Part shown: one piece after another, positions 18,428-27,939 of the stretch | Numbering within the stretch: position 1 is the stretch's first letter | How the letters are laid out: each line of letters begins with the position of its first letter | Source of the DNA: Paraburkholderia sp. HP33-1 | GTDB taxonomy: Bacteria > Pseudomonadota > Gammaproteobacteria > Burkholderiales > Burkholderiaceae | Direction: 5' to 3' | DNA: 64,000 nucleotides | Assembly: GCF_021390595.1 (NCBI RefSeq) | Contig: NZ_JAJEJR010000001.1 | Coordinates: 248,001-312,000 of the forward strand | Position numbers and translations under genes: made by a program | The notes under the pieces: generated by a model | The model's input: only the letters and a program-made list of their open reading frames with translations | Databases searched by the model: none | Told to the model about the DNA's origin: nothing

Positions 18428-19657
18428 ATGCGTTTCTCCTCCTCTGGCCGCACGTCATTCCCGTCTGTCGCTTCTTTCATTTCCCCTTCGCTTAATCGTG
18501 CCATTGCCGTCAGCCTCATGCTGCCGGCCACGCTCGTCGCGAGCACCGCGTTCGCGCAGGTGCCGCCGCCTGGCGTCAACGCGCGCTCGTGGGTGCTCGT
18601 CGACGCGACCAGCAACCAGGTGCTCGCGTCCGCCAATGCCGACGAGCGCGTCGAGCCGGCATCGCTCACCAAGCTGATGACCGCGTATCTCGTGTTCGAG
18701 GCGCTCGACACGAAGAAGATCACGATGGACCAGAGCATCGAGCCGAGCGAAGCCGTGCGCCGCGTGCGCAACGACGAATCGCGCATGTTCATCGAGGCGC
18801 TCAAGCCGGTGACCGTGCACGACCTCGTGTACGGCATGATCGTGCAGTCGGGCAACGACGCGGCGATCGCGCTCGCCGAGCTGGTGGGCGGCAGCGAGGC
18901 GCAGTTCGTCAACATGATGAACACCGAAGCGCAGAAGCTCGGCATGACGCACACCCATTTCGCCGACGTGAACGGCATGCCCGACCCGCAGCACTACACC
19001 ACGGCGGGCGATCTCGCGATCCTGTCGGCGCGCCTGATCCGCGACTATCCTGACTACTACAACATCTTCTCGGTCAAGGAATTCACCTACAACAAGATCA
19101 AGCAGCCGAACCGCAACCGTCTGCTGTGGATCGACCCGAGCGTCGACGGTCTCAAGACCGGCCACACGCAAGCCGCCGGCTACTGCCTGATCGCGAGCGC
19201 GAAGCGTCCGCTGCCGGGCGCGACCGATGCGTCGCGCCGCCTCGTCTCGGTGATGATGGGCGAGCAGAAGGAGCACGACCGCGTCCAGGACAGCCTGAAG
19301 ATGCTGAACTACGGCTACACCGCGTACGACACGACGCGTCTGTACAAGGCGAACCAGGTCGTGGCCACGCCGCGCGTCTACAAGGGTGCGAAGGACAGCG
19401 TGCAGGTCGGCGTGAAGGGCGATCAGTACATCACGCTGCCGAAGGGCGCGGGCGACAAGGCGAAGCCGCAGATCGAACTCACCGATCCGCTGGTCGCGCC
19501 GATCGCGAGCGGTCAGCAGGTTGGCACCGCAAAGCTCGTCGCCGACGGCAAGGTGCTCGCGCAGATCCCCGTGGTCGCGCTGCAGCCGGTTCCGCAAGCT
19601 GGTGTGGTCGGCCGCGTGTGGGATTCGCTGCTGCTGATGTTCAACAAGAAGAAGTAA
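18428..19657 (+). CDS. dacC: D-alanyl-D-alanine carboxypeptidase (PBP5/6 type)
   Basis: 409 residues. A signal peptide ends at AFA (residue 43). Serine penicillin-binding motifs are complete: SLTK at 79-82, SGN at 141-143 and KTG at 243-245. A C-terminal PBP5 domain (~290-390) is followed by a short amphipathic helix (VWDSLLLMFNKKK) that holds the enzyme to the periplasmic face of the inner membrane. It trims the terminal D-Ala of peptidoglycan pentapeptides. The start at 18428 gives a normal signal peptide; the open frame upstream is not used. Followed by a DUF493 gene. Confidence 0.94.
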   Translation: MRFSSSGRTSFPSVASFISPSLNRAIAVSLMLPATLVASTAFAQVPPPGVNARSWVLVDATSNQVLASANADERVEPASLTKLMTAYLVFEALDTKKITMDQSIEPSEAVRRVRNDESRMFIEALKPVTVHDLVYGMIVQSGNDAAIALAELVGGSEAQFVNMMNTEAQKLGMTHTHFADVNGMPDPQHYTTAGDLAILSARLIRDYPDYYNIFSVKEFTYNKIKQPNRNRLLWIDPSVDGLKTGHTQAAGYCLIASAKRPLPGATDASRRLVSVMMGEQKEHDRVQDSLKMLNYGYTAYDTTRLYKANQVVATPRVYKGAKDSVQVGVKGDQYITLPKGAGDKAKPQIELTDPLVAPIASGQQVGTAKLVADGKVLAQIPVVALQPVPQAGVVGRVWDSLLLMFNKKK

Positions 19658-19792
19658 AGGCTACGTCGCAATGCCGGCTGTCTGCGACGATTCGCTCGAC
19701 GCCGGCTGGCGGGAGCTGATCGGGCGCGGTGAATGCAACGTATCAGCGAGCCAAGGCCGCCAAAGCGGCCGCGGTGGAAGAAGGAGTAGAGA

Positions 19793-20062
19793 ATGAATCC
19801 CGAGAACGACTCACTGTTTGAGTTCCCCTGCGATTTCCCGATCAAGATCATGGGCAAATCGCACCCCGAGTTTGCCGCGACGATCGTCGAAGTGGTGCGC
19901 CAGTTCGATCGCGACGTCGATCCGTCGCGCGTCGAGACGCGGCCGTCGAGCAGCGGCACCTACACGGGGCTGACCGTCCACGTGCGCGCGACGAGCCGCG
20001 CGCATCTCGATGACATCTATCGCGCGCTGACCGGCCATCCGATGGTCAAGGTCGTGCTGTAA
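19793..20062 (+). CDS. DUF493 (YbeD-like) protein
   Basis: 89-residue ferredoxin-like fold protein. FEFPCDFPIKIMGK at residues 9-22 and the C-terminal LTGHPMVKVVL are the family landmarks. YbeD homologues are commonly encoded between dac genes and lipB, as here; they are thought to be small regulatory or allosteric domains, with no proven role. AAGGAG seven bases upstream of the ATG supports the start. Confidence 0.9.
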   Translation: MNPENDSLFEFPCDFPIKIMGKSHPEFAATIVEVVRQFDRDVDPSRVETRPSSSGTYTGLTVHVRATSRAHLDDIYRALTGHPMVKVVL

Positions 20063-20084
20063 CCCGGCACGCGTTTTTTTCACC

Positions 20085-21068
20085 TCACGGCGCGACGCGC
20101 AACGCGTCCGCCGTCGCTCCCTCCGCCGCGAGGCGCGCACTCGCCGCGGGACCCGCCTCGCAGGCGAGATCGAACAGCAGCCTGAAGCGCGCCACCTCGT
20201 CGAACACCCAGTCGCGAAACGCCTTGACCCGCGCGGTCTCCAGCATCCGCGGCAGGCAGATGAAATAGTATTGCCACGGGCTTGGCCCATCCACATCGAA
20301 CAGCCGCACGAGCCGGCCTGCCGCGATTTCATGCATCGCGAGCGAGCGGCGCGTGAGCGCGACCCCCTGGCCGTCGATGGCCGCCTGCAGCAGATTCGAC
20401 GAATCCTGATACAGCGCGCCGCGCTTCGGCTCCGGCCAGTCGGTCAGGCCGGCGGCGTCGAACCACGGGCGCCAGAGCTCGTCGTCGGAGCGCAGCAGCG
20501 GGACTTTGGCGAGATCGGCCGGGGTTTGCGGCAGCTTGCCGCCGTTGAAGTTGGGCGAGCAGGCCGGGAAGAAAATCTCGTCGAGCAGCAGCTCCGAGTG
20601 CAGCCCCGGATATTTGCCGAAGCCGAAGCGGATCGCGACGTCGACGTCGTCGCGCGCGAAGTCGGTCAGCGCATTGGTGGTTAGCAGCTCGAGATCCCAC
20701 TGCGGATGCGCCTCGATAAAGCTGCCGAGGCGCGGCGTCACCCAGCGCGCTGCGAACGACGTCAGCATCGATATCACGAGGCGCCGCTCGCGGTCGCCGG
20801 CGCGGATCGAGCGGGTCGCGTCGGCGAGTTCCATCAGCGCGGCGCGCACCTGCGTGGCATAGCGGCGGCCGGTTTCGGTGAGGCGCACGCGCTTGCCGTC
20901 GCGCGCGAACAGCGACACGCCGAGTTCGGCCTCCAGCGCACGGATCTGGTGGCTGACCGCGCCGTGCGTGACGAAGAGCTCATCGGCGGCGCGCGAAAAA
21001 CTTTCGTGGCGGGCGGCGGCTTCGAACGCCTTGATCGCGTTCAGTGCGGGGAGTTGACGAAGGTCCAT
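20085..21068 (-). CDS. LysR family transcriptional regulator (GcvA-like)
   Basis: 327 residues. The LysR winged helix occupies residues 6-65 (ALNAIKAFEAAARHESFSRAADEL then VTHGAVSHQI as the recognition helix). The C-terminal effector domain resembles GcvA-type regulators (SMLTSFAARWVTPRLG, and QGVALTRRSLA late). It is divergent from the DUF2917 gene at 21167, which is its likely target. The ATG at 21068 is chosen because the HTH starts at once; an open frame 15 codons longer overlaps the probable operator. Confidence 0.9.
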   Translation of the reverse strand: MDLRQLPALNAIKAFEAAARHESFSRAADELFVTHGAVSHQIRALEAELGVSLFARDGKRVRLTETGRRYATQVRAALMELADATRSIRAGDRERRLVISMLTSFAARWVTPRLGSFIEAHPQWDLELLTTNALTDFARDDVDVAIRFGFGKYPGLHSELLLDEIFFPACSPNFNGGKLPQTPADLAKVPLLRSDDELWRPWFDAAGLTDWPEPKRGALYQDSSNLLQAAIDGQGVALTRRSLAMHEIAAGRLVRLFDVDGPSPWQYYFICLPRMLETARVKAFRDWVFDEVARFRLLFDLACEAGPAASARLAAEGATADALRVAP

Positions 21069-21075
21069 CGCAATA

Positions 21076-21096
21076 TTTCTCACATAGACGTGAAAA
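21076..21096. promoter_or_regulatory. Probable LysR operator
   Basis: TTTCTCAC and GTGAAA form an inverted repeat around a 6-bp centre in the 98-bp gap between the LysR and DUF2917 genes, with the T-N11-A core of LysR sites. Expected to serve autoregulation and control of the divergent gene. Confidence 0.5.
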
Positions 21097-21166
21097 TTGA
21101 TCGTTTTGCCCAAGTCCTTGCTGCACCTAGGATTCTAGTCATGAAACGATTTTTGGCGAGGGCATC

Positions 21167-21493
21167 ATGCGAGAAATTTCCTCTAGCATTGCGTATGAAA
21201 TCCGCACGGACGACACGCTGCCGCTGAAGGTGGCGCGCAGCACGAAGCTGAGCGTGAGCGGCGGCGCGGTGTGGGTCACGCGCAGCGACGACACGATGGA
21301 CTACTGGCTGCAGCCCGGCCACACGCTGCATCTGCGGCGCGGCGAGCGGCTCTGGCTCAGCGCCGAGGGGGCCCCGTTTGCGAAGGTCACGTTCTCGGTA
21401 CCCAAGCGCTGCGACGAGCGCGCGCTGAACTGGCTTGCGCGCATCGGCGAGCGCTGGATGATGCGCGTGAGCAGCGGCTGGCGCACAGTTTGA
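21167..21493 (+). CDS. DUF2917 domain protein
   Basis: 108 residues, no signal peptide. The central part (KLSVSGGAVWVTRSDDTMDYWLQPGHTL, split as strands) is the cupin-like DUF2917 core common in Burkholderiales: a small all-beta domain of unknown role. The pairing with a divergent LysR regulator is typical. The last 25 residues are a basic amphipathic helix. Weak ribosome site (GCGAGGG). Confidence 0.75.
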   Translation: MREISSSIAYEIRTDDTLPLKVARSTKLSVSGGAVWVTRSDDTMDYWLQPGHTLHLRRGERLWLSAEGAPFAKVTFSVPKRCDERALNWLARIGERWMMRVSSGWRTV

Positions 21494-21611
21494 CCGTGGT
21501 GCGGCCGGAACGCGGTGTCTAGCGAAGGGGCTGGCGGCGCGCCAGCCCGCTGTCTCATGTTCCCTGCCCCGTCGGGCGCGGTTTTCCAGATTTCGGTAAA
21601 CTCCCGGAATC

Positions 21612-22337
21612 ATGTGCGCCACCCCGGTTTCTCCGTCTCCTCAGCCTGCCATCGAGCCGCCCACGCTGCGCTGGCTCGGCCGCGAACCCTACGAAGCCAG
21701 TTTCGACGCGATGCGCGCGTTCACCGACGCCCGCACCGCCGACACTCCCGACGAAGTCTGGCTCGTCGAACATCCGCCCGTCTTCACACTCGGCCAGGCC
21801 GGCGATCCGGCCCACCTGCTGGCGGCCGACAGCAGCATTCCGCTCGTCAAGGTCGACCGGGGCGGACAGATCACGTATCACGGACCCGGACAGGTGGTCG
21901 CGTATCTGCTGCTCGACCTGCGCCGGCGCAAGCTGATGGTGCGCGAGTTGGTCACCCGGATCGAGCAGGCCGTGATCGACACCCTGGCGGCGTATAATCT
22001 CGCCGGAGAACGCAAGGCGGGCGCCCCCGGCATCTACGTGGCGCCCGGGCCCGACGCCGGAGCGCATGCCGGCGCGAAGATTGCGGCGCTTGGTCTGAAA
22101 ATCCGCAACGGCTGCAGCTATCACGGCGTGAGTCTGAACGTGAACATGGACCTGCGGCCGTTTCTCGCGATCAATCCATGCGGCTACGCGGGGCTCGAAA
22201 CAGTCGACATGGCGACGCTCGGCGTCGCCGCAGGCTGGGACGACGTGGCCCGTACCCTCGCAGCAAGTCTCACCGCAAACCTCGACGGCAATCCCGCGGC
22301 CGTCGCCCAACCGCAGGCTGGTGCGCTCACCGCCTGA
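21612..22337 (+). CDS. lipB: Octanoyl-[ACP]-protein N-octanoyltransferase
   Basis: 241 residues. The family motifs [12 protein letters not shown] (83-94), [17 protein letters not shown] (156-172) and NPCGY (188-192) are intact; catalytic Lys156 and Cys190 are present. It transfers octanoate from octanoyl-ACP to the lipoyl domains of pyruvate and 2-oxoglutarate dehydrogenases and GcvH. The lipA gene follows after 13 bp, so the two steps of lipoate synthesis are co-transcribed. Confidence 0.95.
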   Translation: MCATPVSPSPQPAIEPPTLRWLGREPYEASFDAMRAFTDARTADTPDEVWLVEHPPVFTLGQAGDPAHLLAADSSIPLVKVDRGGQITYHGPGQVVAYLLLDLRRRKLMVRELVTRIEQAVIDTLAAYNLAGERKAGAPGIYVAPGPDAGAHAGAKIAALGLKIRNGCSYHGVSLNVNMDLRPFLAINPCGYAGLETVDMATLGVAAGWDDVARTLAASLTANLDGNPAAVAQPQAGALTA

Positions 22338-22350
22338 CTGGATCGAACGA

Positions 22351-23358
22351 ATGACTGACGTAACCGCGAATCCCGCAGCAGCCACCCCCGCACCCGAAGG
22401 CGTGCCGGCCCTCGCCGCCTACGACGCCACCGCGAAGCAGAAAGCGCAAGCCAAGACCGCGCGCATCCCGATCAAGGTCGTCCCGATCGAAAAGCTGAAG
22501 AAGCCGGACTGGATCCGCGTGAAGGCGGCCACGGGCAATTCGCGCTTCTACGAAATCAAGCAGATCCTGCGCGAGCACAACCTGCACACGGTTTGCGAGG
22601 AAGCGAGCTGCCCGAACATCGGCGAATGCTTCGGCAAGGGCACTGCGACCTTCATGATCATGGGCGACAAGTGCACGCGCCGCTGCCCGTTCTGCGACGT
22701 CGGCCACGGTCGTCCCGATCCGCTCGACGCCGACGAACCGGCCAACCTCGCGCGCACCATTGCCGCGCTGAAGCTGAAATACGTCGTGATTACCAGCGTC
22801 GATCGTGACGACCTGCGCGACGGCGGCGCGGCGCACTTCGTCGAATGTATCCGTCAGACGCGTGAGCTGTCGCCGCAAACGCGCATCGAAATCCTGACGC
22901 CGGACTTCCGCGGCCGCCTCGATCGCGCGCTCGGCATCCTGAACGCCGCGCCGCCCGACGTGATGAACCACAACCTCGAAACGGTACCGCGTCTGTACAA
23001 GGAAGCGCGCCCGGGTTCGGACTACGCGCATTCGCTGAAGCTGCTGAAAGACTTCAAGGCGCTGCATCCGCACGTCGCGACCAAGTCCGGCCTGATGGTC
23101 GGCCTCGGCGAGACCGAAGAGGAAATCCTGCAAGTGATGCGCGATCTGCGCGAGCACGACGTCGACATGCTGACGATCGGCCAGTATCTGCAGCCGTCGG
23201 AGCACCATCTGCCGGTGCGTGCGTATGTGCATCCGGACACCTTCAAGATGTACGAGGAAGAGGCGTACAAGATGGGTTTCACGCACGCCGCGGTGGGCGC
23301 GATGGTTCGTTCGAGCTATCACGCCGACGTGCAGGCGCATGGAGCCGGCGTGGTCTGA
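22351..23358 (+). CDS. lipA: Lipoyl synthase
   Basis: 335-residue radical SAM enzyme. The auxiliary cluster cysteines are C82, C87 and C93 ([12 protein letters not shown]); the radical SAM CxxxCxxC is C108, C112 and C115; and the C-terminal RSSYHAD supplies the Ser ligand of the auxiliary cluster. It inserts two sulfurs into protein-bound octanoyl groups. The ATG at 22351 is used; ten upstream codons overlap the lipB end. A strong terminator follows. Confidence 0.96.
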   Translation: MTDVTANPAAATPAPEGVPALAAYDATAKQKAQAKTARIPIKVVPIEKLKKPDWIRVKAATGNSRFYEIKQILREHNLHTVCEEASCPNIGECFGKGTATFMIMGDKCTRRCPFCDVGHGRPDPLDADEPANLARTIAALKLKYVVITSVDRDDLRDGGAAHFVECIRQTRELSPQTRIEILTPDFRGRLDRALGILNAAPPDVMNHNLETVPRLYKEARPGSDYAHSLKLLKDFKALHPHVATKSGLMVGLGETEEEILQVMRDLREHDVDMLTIGQYLQPSEHHLPVRAYVHPDTFKMYEEEAYKMGFTHAAVGAMVRSSYHADVQAHGAGVV

Positions 23359-23387
23359 CGCGCCGGCGCCTCGCTTCACGCACGCAG

Positions 23388-23423
23388 AAATGAAAAGCCC
23401 GCCGATGTGCGGGCTTTTCATTT
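23388..23423 (+). terminator. Bidirectional rho-independent terminator
   Basis: A 15-bp perfect inverted repeat (23388-23402 with 23409-23423) with A-rich and T-rich outer ends around a GC core and a 6-nt loop, directly after lipA. Confidence 0.9.
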
Positions 23424-23455
23424 AGACCGCCCTTTTATCAGCAAGGAAACGACAC

Positions 23456-24208
23456 GTGGCAACTCCGATGGATCGAGGGATCTCCGCGCAATGGCCTTAT
23501 CCGCGGCTCGTCGCGCATCGCTGCGGCGGCACGCTCGCGCCGGAAAACACATTGGCCGGTTTCGACGCCTGCGTGCGCTACGGCTATCGCATGGTCGAAT
23601 TCGACGCGAAGCTGTCCGCCGACAACGCGCTGTTCCTGCTGCACGACGACGAGCTCGATCGCACGACCAACGGCCACGGGCCGGCGGCCACCCACACATG
23701 GCAGGAACTCTCCGTTCTCGATGCCGGCGCGTGGCGCGGCGCTGAGTTCGCCGGCACGCGACTGCCGACGCTGGCCGACGCAGCGCAACGTTGCGCGCGC
23801 GACGGCATCGCCGCGAACATCGAGATCAAGCCGTGTCCGGGCCGCGAAGTCATAACCGGCACCCTGGTCGCCCAAGGCGCGCTCGCGCTGTGGCAAGGGC
23901 AGACACCGCCGCTGCTGTCGTCGTTCTCGTTCGACGCGCTCGCCGCCGCGCGTGCTGCCGCGCCGTCGCTGCCGCGCGGCATGCTGTTCGAGCAGGTGCC
24001 TGCGGACTGGCTGGACATCGTGCGCGAACTCGACTGCGTCTCGCTGCACGCGAGTCACCGTTATCTGAGCGAGCCGCTGGTCGCGCAGATCCGTGCGGCC
24101 GGGCTGCGGGTGCTCGCCTACACGGTGAACGACCCGGCGCGCGCGCGATTGCTCGAACAATGGGGCGTCGACATGATCTGCACGGATCGGATCGATCTGT
24201 TGGCGTGA
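23456..24208 (+). CDS. ugpQ: Glycerophosphodiester phosphodiesterase
   Basis: 250 residues, no signal peptide, so the cytoplasmic UgpQ type. HRCGGTLAPENTLAGF near residue 21 and the catalytic LLHDDELDRTTNG near 59 are typical, and EIKPCPGRE provides the metal-binding Glu-x-Lys. It hydrolyses glycerophosphodiesters to glycerol-3-phosphate and an alcohol. A GTG start is favoured because AAGGAA lies seven bases upstream; the first ATG is four codons later. No ugp transporter genes are adjacent. Confidence 0.92.
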   Translation: MATPMDRGISAQWPYPRLVAHRCGGTLAPENTLAGFDACVRYGYRMVEFDAKLSADNALFLLHDDELDRTTNGHGPAATHTWQELSVLDAGAWRGAEFAGTRLPTLADAAQRCARDGIAANIEIKPCPGREVITGTLVAQGALALWQGQTPPLLSSFSFDALAAARAAAPSLPRGMLFEQVPADWLDIVRELDCVSLHASHRYLSEPLVAQIRAAGLRVLAYTVNDPARARLLEQWGVDMICTDRIDLLA

Positions 24209-24225
24209 CGCCGCGCTTGCAAGTG

Positions 24226-24248
24226 CCGCACAAACCCGTGCGGGTTTC
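24226..24248 (+). terminator. Weak terminator-like hairpin
   Basis: CCGCAC (24226-24231) pairs with GTGCGG (24238-24243) around a 6-nt loop and is followed by GTTT. Probably ends the ugpQ transcript. Confidence 0.4.
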
Positions 24249-24294
24249 CCCGCAAGTGCGCGCCCCCTCGATTCCGGATTCCCCGACGGCGGTC

Positions 24295-24318
24295 GTCCGG
24301 ATTTCCGGAAACCCGGAC
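24295..24318 (+). promoter_or_regulatory. dctA: Candidate DctD upstream activator site
   Basis: GTCCGG (24295-24300) and CCGGAC (24313-24318) form an inverted repeat with the palindrome TTCCGGAA between them. It sits about 65-85 bp upstream of the sigma-54 -24 box of dctA, the usual place for an NtrC-type activator site. DctD, encoded downstream, is the expected binder. Confidence 0.5.
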
Positions 24319-24380
24319 GGCGCGCGCCGAGCCTTGGCGAAAAATCCATAATAATCAAGGCTCCCAGTCCGATATTGAAC

Positions 24381-24396
24381 TGGCATCGACCTTGCG
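24381..24396 (+). promoter_or_regulatory. dctA: Sigma-54 promoter of dctA
   Basis: TGGCATCGACCTTGCG has GG at 24382-24383 and GC at 24394-24395 with exactly ten bases between them, as in -24/-12 promoters. Transcription would start near 24407. It fits the sigma-54-dependent activator DctD encoded two genes downstream. Confidence 0.8.
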
Positions 24397-24446
24397 AAAG
24401 AGAGCGGGTGGCCGCCACGGCCCGACAAAAAAGCAAGGAGACAACG

Positions 24447-24476
24447 ATGTCCGATTTCCCTTCCCGGTATTTCTGA
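24447..24476 (+). CDS. Nine-residue leader ORF upstream of dctA
   Basis: AAGGAGACAACG precedes an ATG that opens a 9-codon frame, MSDFPSRYF, then TGA. This ribosome site is stronger than that of dctA itself, 108 bp downstream, and it lies inside the transcript expected from the sigma-54 promoter. It could be a leader peptide or an upstream ORF that tunes dctA translation; a chance or relic start is also possible. Confidence 0.4.
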   Translation: MSDFPSRYF

Positions 24477-24584
24477 ATTCGTCGCCTTGTAGGGGCCCGC
24501 TACCGTGCGCCCGCGCGACGATGTTTCGTTCGCGTAGCGCGCATCGCGGCGGCTCATCAGCTCATTTCCCTCGCAGGAATCATC

Positions 24585-25865
24585 GTGAAGAAACCTATCC
24601 ATAAAGTGCTGTACGTCCAGGTGATCGTGGCGATCATCATCGGTGTCGTGCTGGGCCATTTCTACCCTAATCTCGCCATCGACATGAAGCCGCTCGGCGA
24701 CGGCTTCATCAAGCTGATCAAGATGGTGATCGGGCCGATCATCTTCTGTACTGTGGTGACGGGCATCGCCGGCATGGAGGACATGAAGAAGGTCGGACGC
24801 GTGGGCGGCAAGGCGCTGCTGTACTTCGAAATCGTCTCGACCTTTGCGCTCGTGCTCGGCCTCGCTGCTACGCACCTGCTGCGTCCGGGCGCCGGTTTCA
24901 ACGTTGACCCGGCCTCGCTCGACGGCCGCGCCGTCGCGTCGTATGCCGAGAAGGCGCACGGCCAGTCGACCGTCGACTTCTTCATGCACATCATTCCTGA
25001 CACGCTCTCGTCGGCGTTCGCGCAGGGTGAAATCCTGCAGATCCTGCTGATCGCGCTGCTGTTCGGCGCCGTGCTCGCGACGGCCGGTGAGAAGGGCAAG
25101 CCCGTGATGAACCTCATCGAAGGGATCTCGCACATCCTGTTCGGGATGGTGCGCATCATCACGAAGCTCGCGCCGATCGGCGCGTTCGGCGCGATGGCCT
25201 TCACGATCGGCAAGTACGGCATCGGTTCGCTGCTGCCGATGCTCAAGCTGGTCGGCACGTTCTATCTGACCTCGATCGTGTTCGTGGTATTCGTGCTCGG
25301 CGCCATCGCGCGGATGGTGGGCTTCAACATTCTGCGTTTCGTCGCGTACATCAAGGAAGAGTTGCTGATCGTGCTCGGCACGAGCTCGTCCGAAGCCGCG
25401 CTGCCGCAGTTGATGCTGAAGCTCGAAAAGCTCGGCTGCTCGCGTTCGGTGGTGGGCCTCGTGGTGCCGACCGGCTACTCGTTCAACCTCGACGGCACCA
25501 ACATCTACATGACGATGGCGGTGCTGTTCATCGCCCAGGCCACCAACACGGACCTCTCGTGGGGCCAGCAGCTCACGCTGCTCGCGGTGACGATGCTGAC
25601 CTCGAAGGGCGCGAGCGGCGTGACCGGCGCGGGCTTCATCACGCTTGCGGCAACGCTTGCCGTCGTGCCGACGATTCCGCTGTCGGGCATGGTGCTGATC
25701 CTTGGCATCGACCGCTTCATGAGCGAGTGCCGCGCGCTGACCAACATCGTCGGTAACGGTGTCGCGACGGTCGTCGTGTCGGCCTGGGAGAAGGAGCTCG
25801 ACCGCAAAAAGCTGAACGCGGTGCTGCGCGGCGATGTGGAAGTCAAAGAGTCGGCCGGCGTTTGA
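24585..25865 (+). CDS. dctA: C4-dicarboxylate/proton symporter
   Basis: 426 residues of the glutamate-aspartate symporter fold with eight membrane helices and two re-entrant loops. Motifs include the serine-rich [18 protein letters not shown], the unwound helix 7 [13 protein letters not shown], and [12 protein letters not shown]. It imports succinate, fumarate and malate. The start is GTG with AGGAA nine bases upstream; the frame starts [12 protein letters not shown] as in homologues. Expression is expected from the sigma-54 promoter at 24381 under DctB-DctD, encoded immediately downstream. Confidence 0.95.
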   Translation: MKKPIHKVLYVQVIVAIIIGVVLGHFYPNLAIDMKPLGDGFIKLIKMVIGPIIFCTVVTGIAGMEDMKKVGRVGGKALLYFEIVSTFALVLGLAATHLLRPGAGFNVDPASLDGRAVASYAEKAHGQSTVDFFMHIIPDTLSSAFAQGEILQILLIALLFGAVLATAGEKGKPVMNLIEGISHILFGMVRIITKLAPIGAFGAMAFTIGKYGIGSLLPMLKLVGTFYLTSIVFVVFVLGAIARMVGFNILRFVAYIKEELLIVLGTSSSEAALPQLMLKLEKLGCSRSVVGLVVPTGYSFNLDGTNIYMTMAVLFIAQATNTDLSWGQQLTLLAVTMLTSKGASGVTGAGFITLAATLAVVPTIPLSGMVLILGIDRFMSECRALTNIVGNGVATVVVSAWEKELDRKKLNAVLRGDVEVKESAGV

Positions 25866-25910
25866 GCCGCGCCTCGCTGTTCCTGTCTTGACCGGCGCGG
25901 ACGCTGACGT

Positions 25911-27908
25911 ATGAAACCGGCCTCCGCGCGTCGGTCTGAGGGCGACCCCTTGCCGCCCTATGCCACAATGTCCGATCCCAATCGATCGGACATTGCCACC
26001 GTGACCCGCCGCCTGCTGATTCTCTTCGCGCTCGCAACCGGGCTCGCGGCGGCCTGCTGGCTCACCTATAGCCTCGCGTGGAAAAGCGGCGTCGACACGC
26101 TGCGGCGCAACGCCGCCGTGCGCGCCGAGCGTACCGCGAGCGCGCTCAAGAGCACGCTCGAGCGCTACGAGTCGCTGCCTTATCTGCTCGGCGAGCATCC
26201 GATCGTGCAGGACGTGCTGATCGATCCGAATCCGGCCAACGTCAAGCGCGCGAATCTCTATCTCGAAGACCTGAATCGCCACGCGCGCGCAACGGTCACC
26301 TACATCATTTCGCTCGATGGCTACTGCGTCGCCGCCAGCAACTGGCGCGAGCCGGGCAGCTTCGTCGGCGCGAGCTATCAGTTCCGGCCATATTTCGTCG
26401 AGGCCCTGAACGGCGGCGTCGGCCGCTTTTTCGGCATCGGCACGATTTCACAGGCGCCCGGCTACTACATCTCGCAGCCGGTGCGGCGAGACGGCAAGAT
26501 CGTCGGCGTGGCGGTCGTCAAGCTTGATCTCGAATGGTTTCAGGGCGTCGGCGCGTCCGAGCCGCTCGTCGTCACCGACGATCACGGCGTGATCTTCCTG
26601 TCGTCGGTGCCGGCGTGGAAGTACCACACGATCCGGCCGCTGCCCGGCCAGGTTGCCGATTCGATCTACCAGACGCGCCAGTACGCGCAGCAGCCGATCG
26701 CGCCGCTGCCGGTGACGATCGAGCGCACACTCGAAGGCGATGCGCATATCGTGCGCATCGGCGGCGGGCGCTCCGCGCCGCGCTACCTCGCGTCGCGGCG
26801 CAGTATGGGCGAGCCGGACTGGCATCTGATCACGATGTCGCCGGTCGATCCTGTCGATGCCGACGCACGCAAGGCGACCATCGTCACCGGTTTCGGCTAT
26901 GTGTCGGTGGTGCTGCTCGCGTTCTACTGGCGCATGCGGCGCGCGCGTGTGCGCGAAATGATGCGCAGCCGCGCGCTGCTGCAGAAGGCGTATGCCGAGC
27001 TGAACGAGCGCGTCGCCGAACGCACCGCCGATCTATCCGAGGCGAACGAGCAGTTGCACAAGGAAGTCGCCGAGCGCACGCGCGCCGAGCAGGAGTTGCG
27101 CGCCGCGCACGACGAGCTGATCCAGGCGAGCAAGCTCGCCGCGCTCGGCCAGATGGCGGCCGGCATCACGCACGAGCTGAATCAGCCGCTCGCCGCGCTG
27201 CGCAGTTTCTCGGACAACACGCGCGTGCTGCTCGAACGCGGCGATCAGGTATCGGCGCGCGAGAATCTCGAAGCGATCGCGGCGCTCACCGAGCGCATGG
27301 GCAAGATCACGAACCAGCTGAAGCTGTTCGTCGGCCGGGCGCGGCCGCGCAGTGCGCGCGCGCCGCTCGTGCGGGCGTTGCGCAATGTCGTCGCTTTGCT
27401 GCAGAAGCGTCTGCAGGGTGTCGAGCTCGAATTCGTGCTGGTCGATGCCGACGCCGGAACCGCCGTTGCGCCAGGCGGCGCGCGCACACCGCTGAATCTT
27501 GCCGACGATCATCCGGAGCTGGTCGCCAATTGCGACGATCTACGGCTCGAACAGGTGCTGATCAACCTGCTCGGCAACGCGCTCGACGCCACCGCCGGCA
27601 TGAGCCCGCCGCGCATCACGATCGAGGTCGAGGCAGGCGTCGCGAATCTGTCGATCGTGGTCGTCGACAACGGCCCCGGCATTCCCGACGACGTGCTGCC
27701 GCACCTGTTCGAGCCCTTCTTCACGACGAAGGAAATGGGCCAGGGGCTCGGCCTCGGCCTTGCGATTTCATCGTCGATCGCGCGCGATTGCGGCGGCTCG
27801 CTCGTCGCGCGCAACGCACCGTACGGCGGTGCATTATTCGTGTTGACGTTACGTCGCGCGCGCGTGCAGGCGAGCTCCACGCACGATCCGCTTACCGCTG
27901 GCTCCTGA
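25911..27908 (+). CDS. dctB: C4-dicarboxylate sensor histidine kinase
   Basis: 665 residues. A membrane helix (~residues 33-53) leads into a large periplasmic sensory (double Cache/PAS-like) region to about residue 315, then a second helix (~323-343). A coiled-coil linker (AERTADLSEANEQLHKEV) precedes the kinase core: phospho-His421 in AAGITHELNQPLAAL, N-box LINLLGNALDA, G1 DNGPG, F-box FEPFFTTK and G2 GLGLGLAI. It senses periplasmic C4-dicarboxylates and phosphorylates DctD. The ATG at 25911 is used; an in-frame ATG at 25968, nearer the helix, is equally plausible. Confidence 0.93.
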   Translation: MKPASARRSEGDPLPPYATMSDPNRSDIATVTRRLLILFALATGLAAACWLTYSLAWKSGVDTLRRNAAVRAERTASALKSTLERYESLPYLLGEHPIVQDVLIDPNPANVKRANLYLEDLNRHARATVTYIISLDGYCVAASNWREPGSFVGASYQFRPYFVEALNGGVGRFFGIGTISQAPGYYISQPVRRDGKIVGVAVVKLDLEWFQGVGASEPLVVTDDHGVIFLSSVPAWKYHTIRPLPGQVADSIYQTRQYAQQPIAPLPVTIERTLEGDAHIVRIGGGRSAPRYLASRRSMGEPDWHLITMSPVDPVDADARKATIVTGFGYVSVVLLAFYWRMRRARVREMMRSRALLQKAYAELNERVAERTADLSEANEQLHKEVAERTRAEQELRAAHDELIQASKLAALGQMAAGITHELNQPLAALRSFSDNTRVLLERGDQVSARENLEAIAALTERMGKITNQLKLFVGRARPRSARAPLVRALRNVVALLQKRLQGVELEFVLVDADAGTAVAPGGARTPLNLADDHPELVANCDDLRLEQVLINLLGNALDATAGMSPPRITIEVEAGVANLSIVVVDNGPGIPDDVLPHLFEPFFTTKEMGQGLGLGLAISSSIARDCGGSLVARNAPYGGALFVLTLRRARVQASSTHDPLTAGS

Positions 27909-27939
27909 TTTCAGATCGAAGCATCACCCGGAACACGCA

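Noticed and set aside
23850..26282. Minus-strand ORF of 810 codons over ugpQ-dctA-dctB
   Set aside because: Antisense shadow of three well-recognised plus-strand genes.
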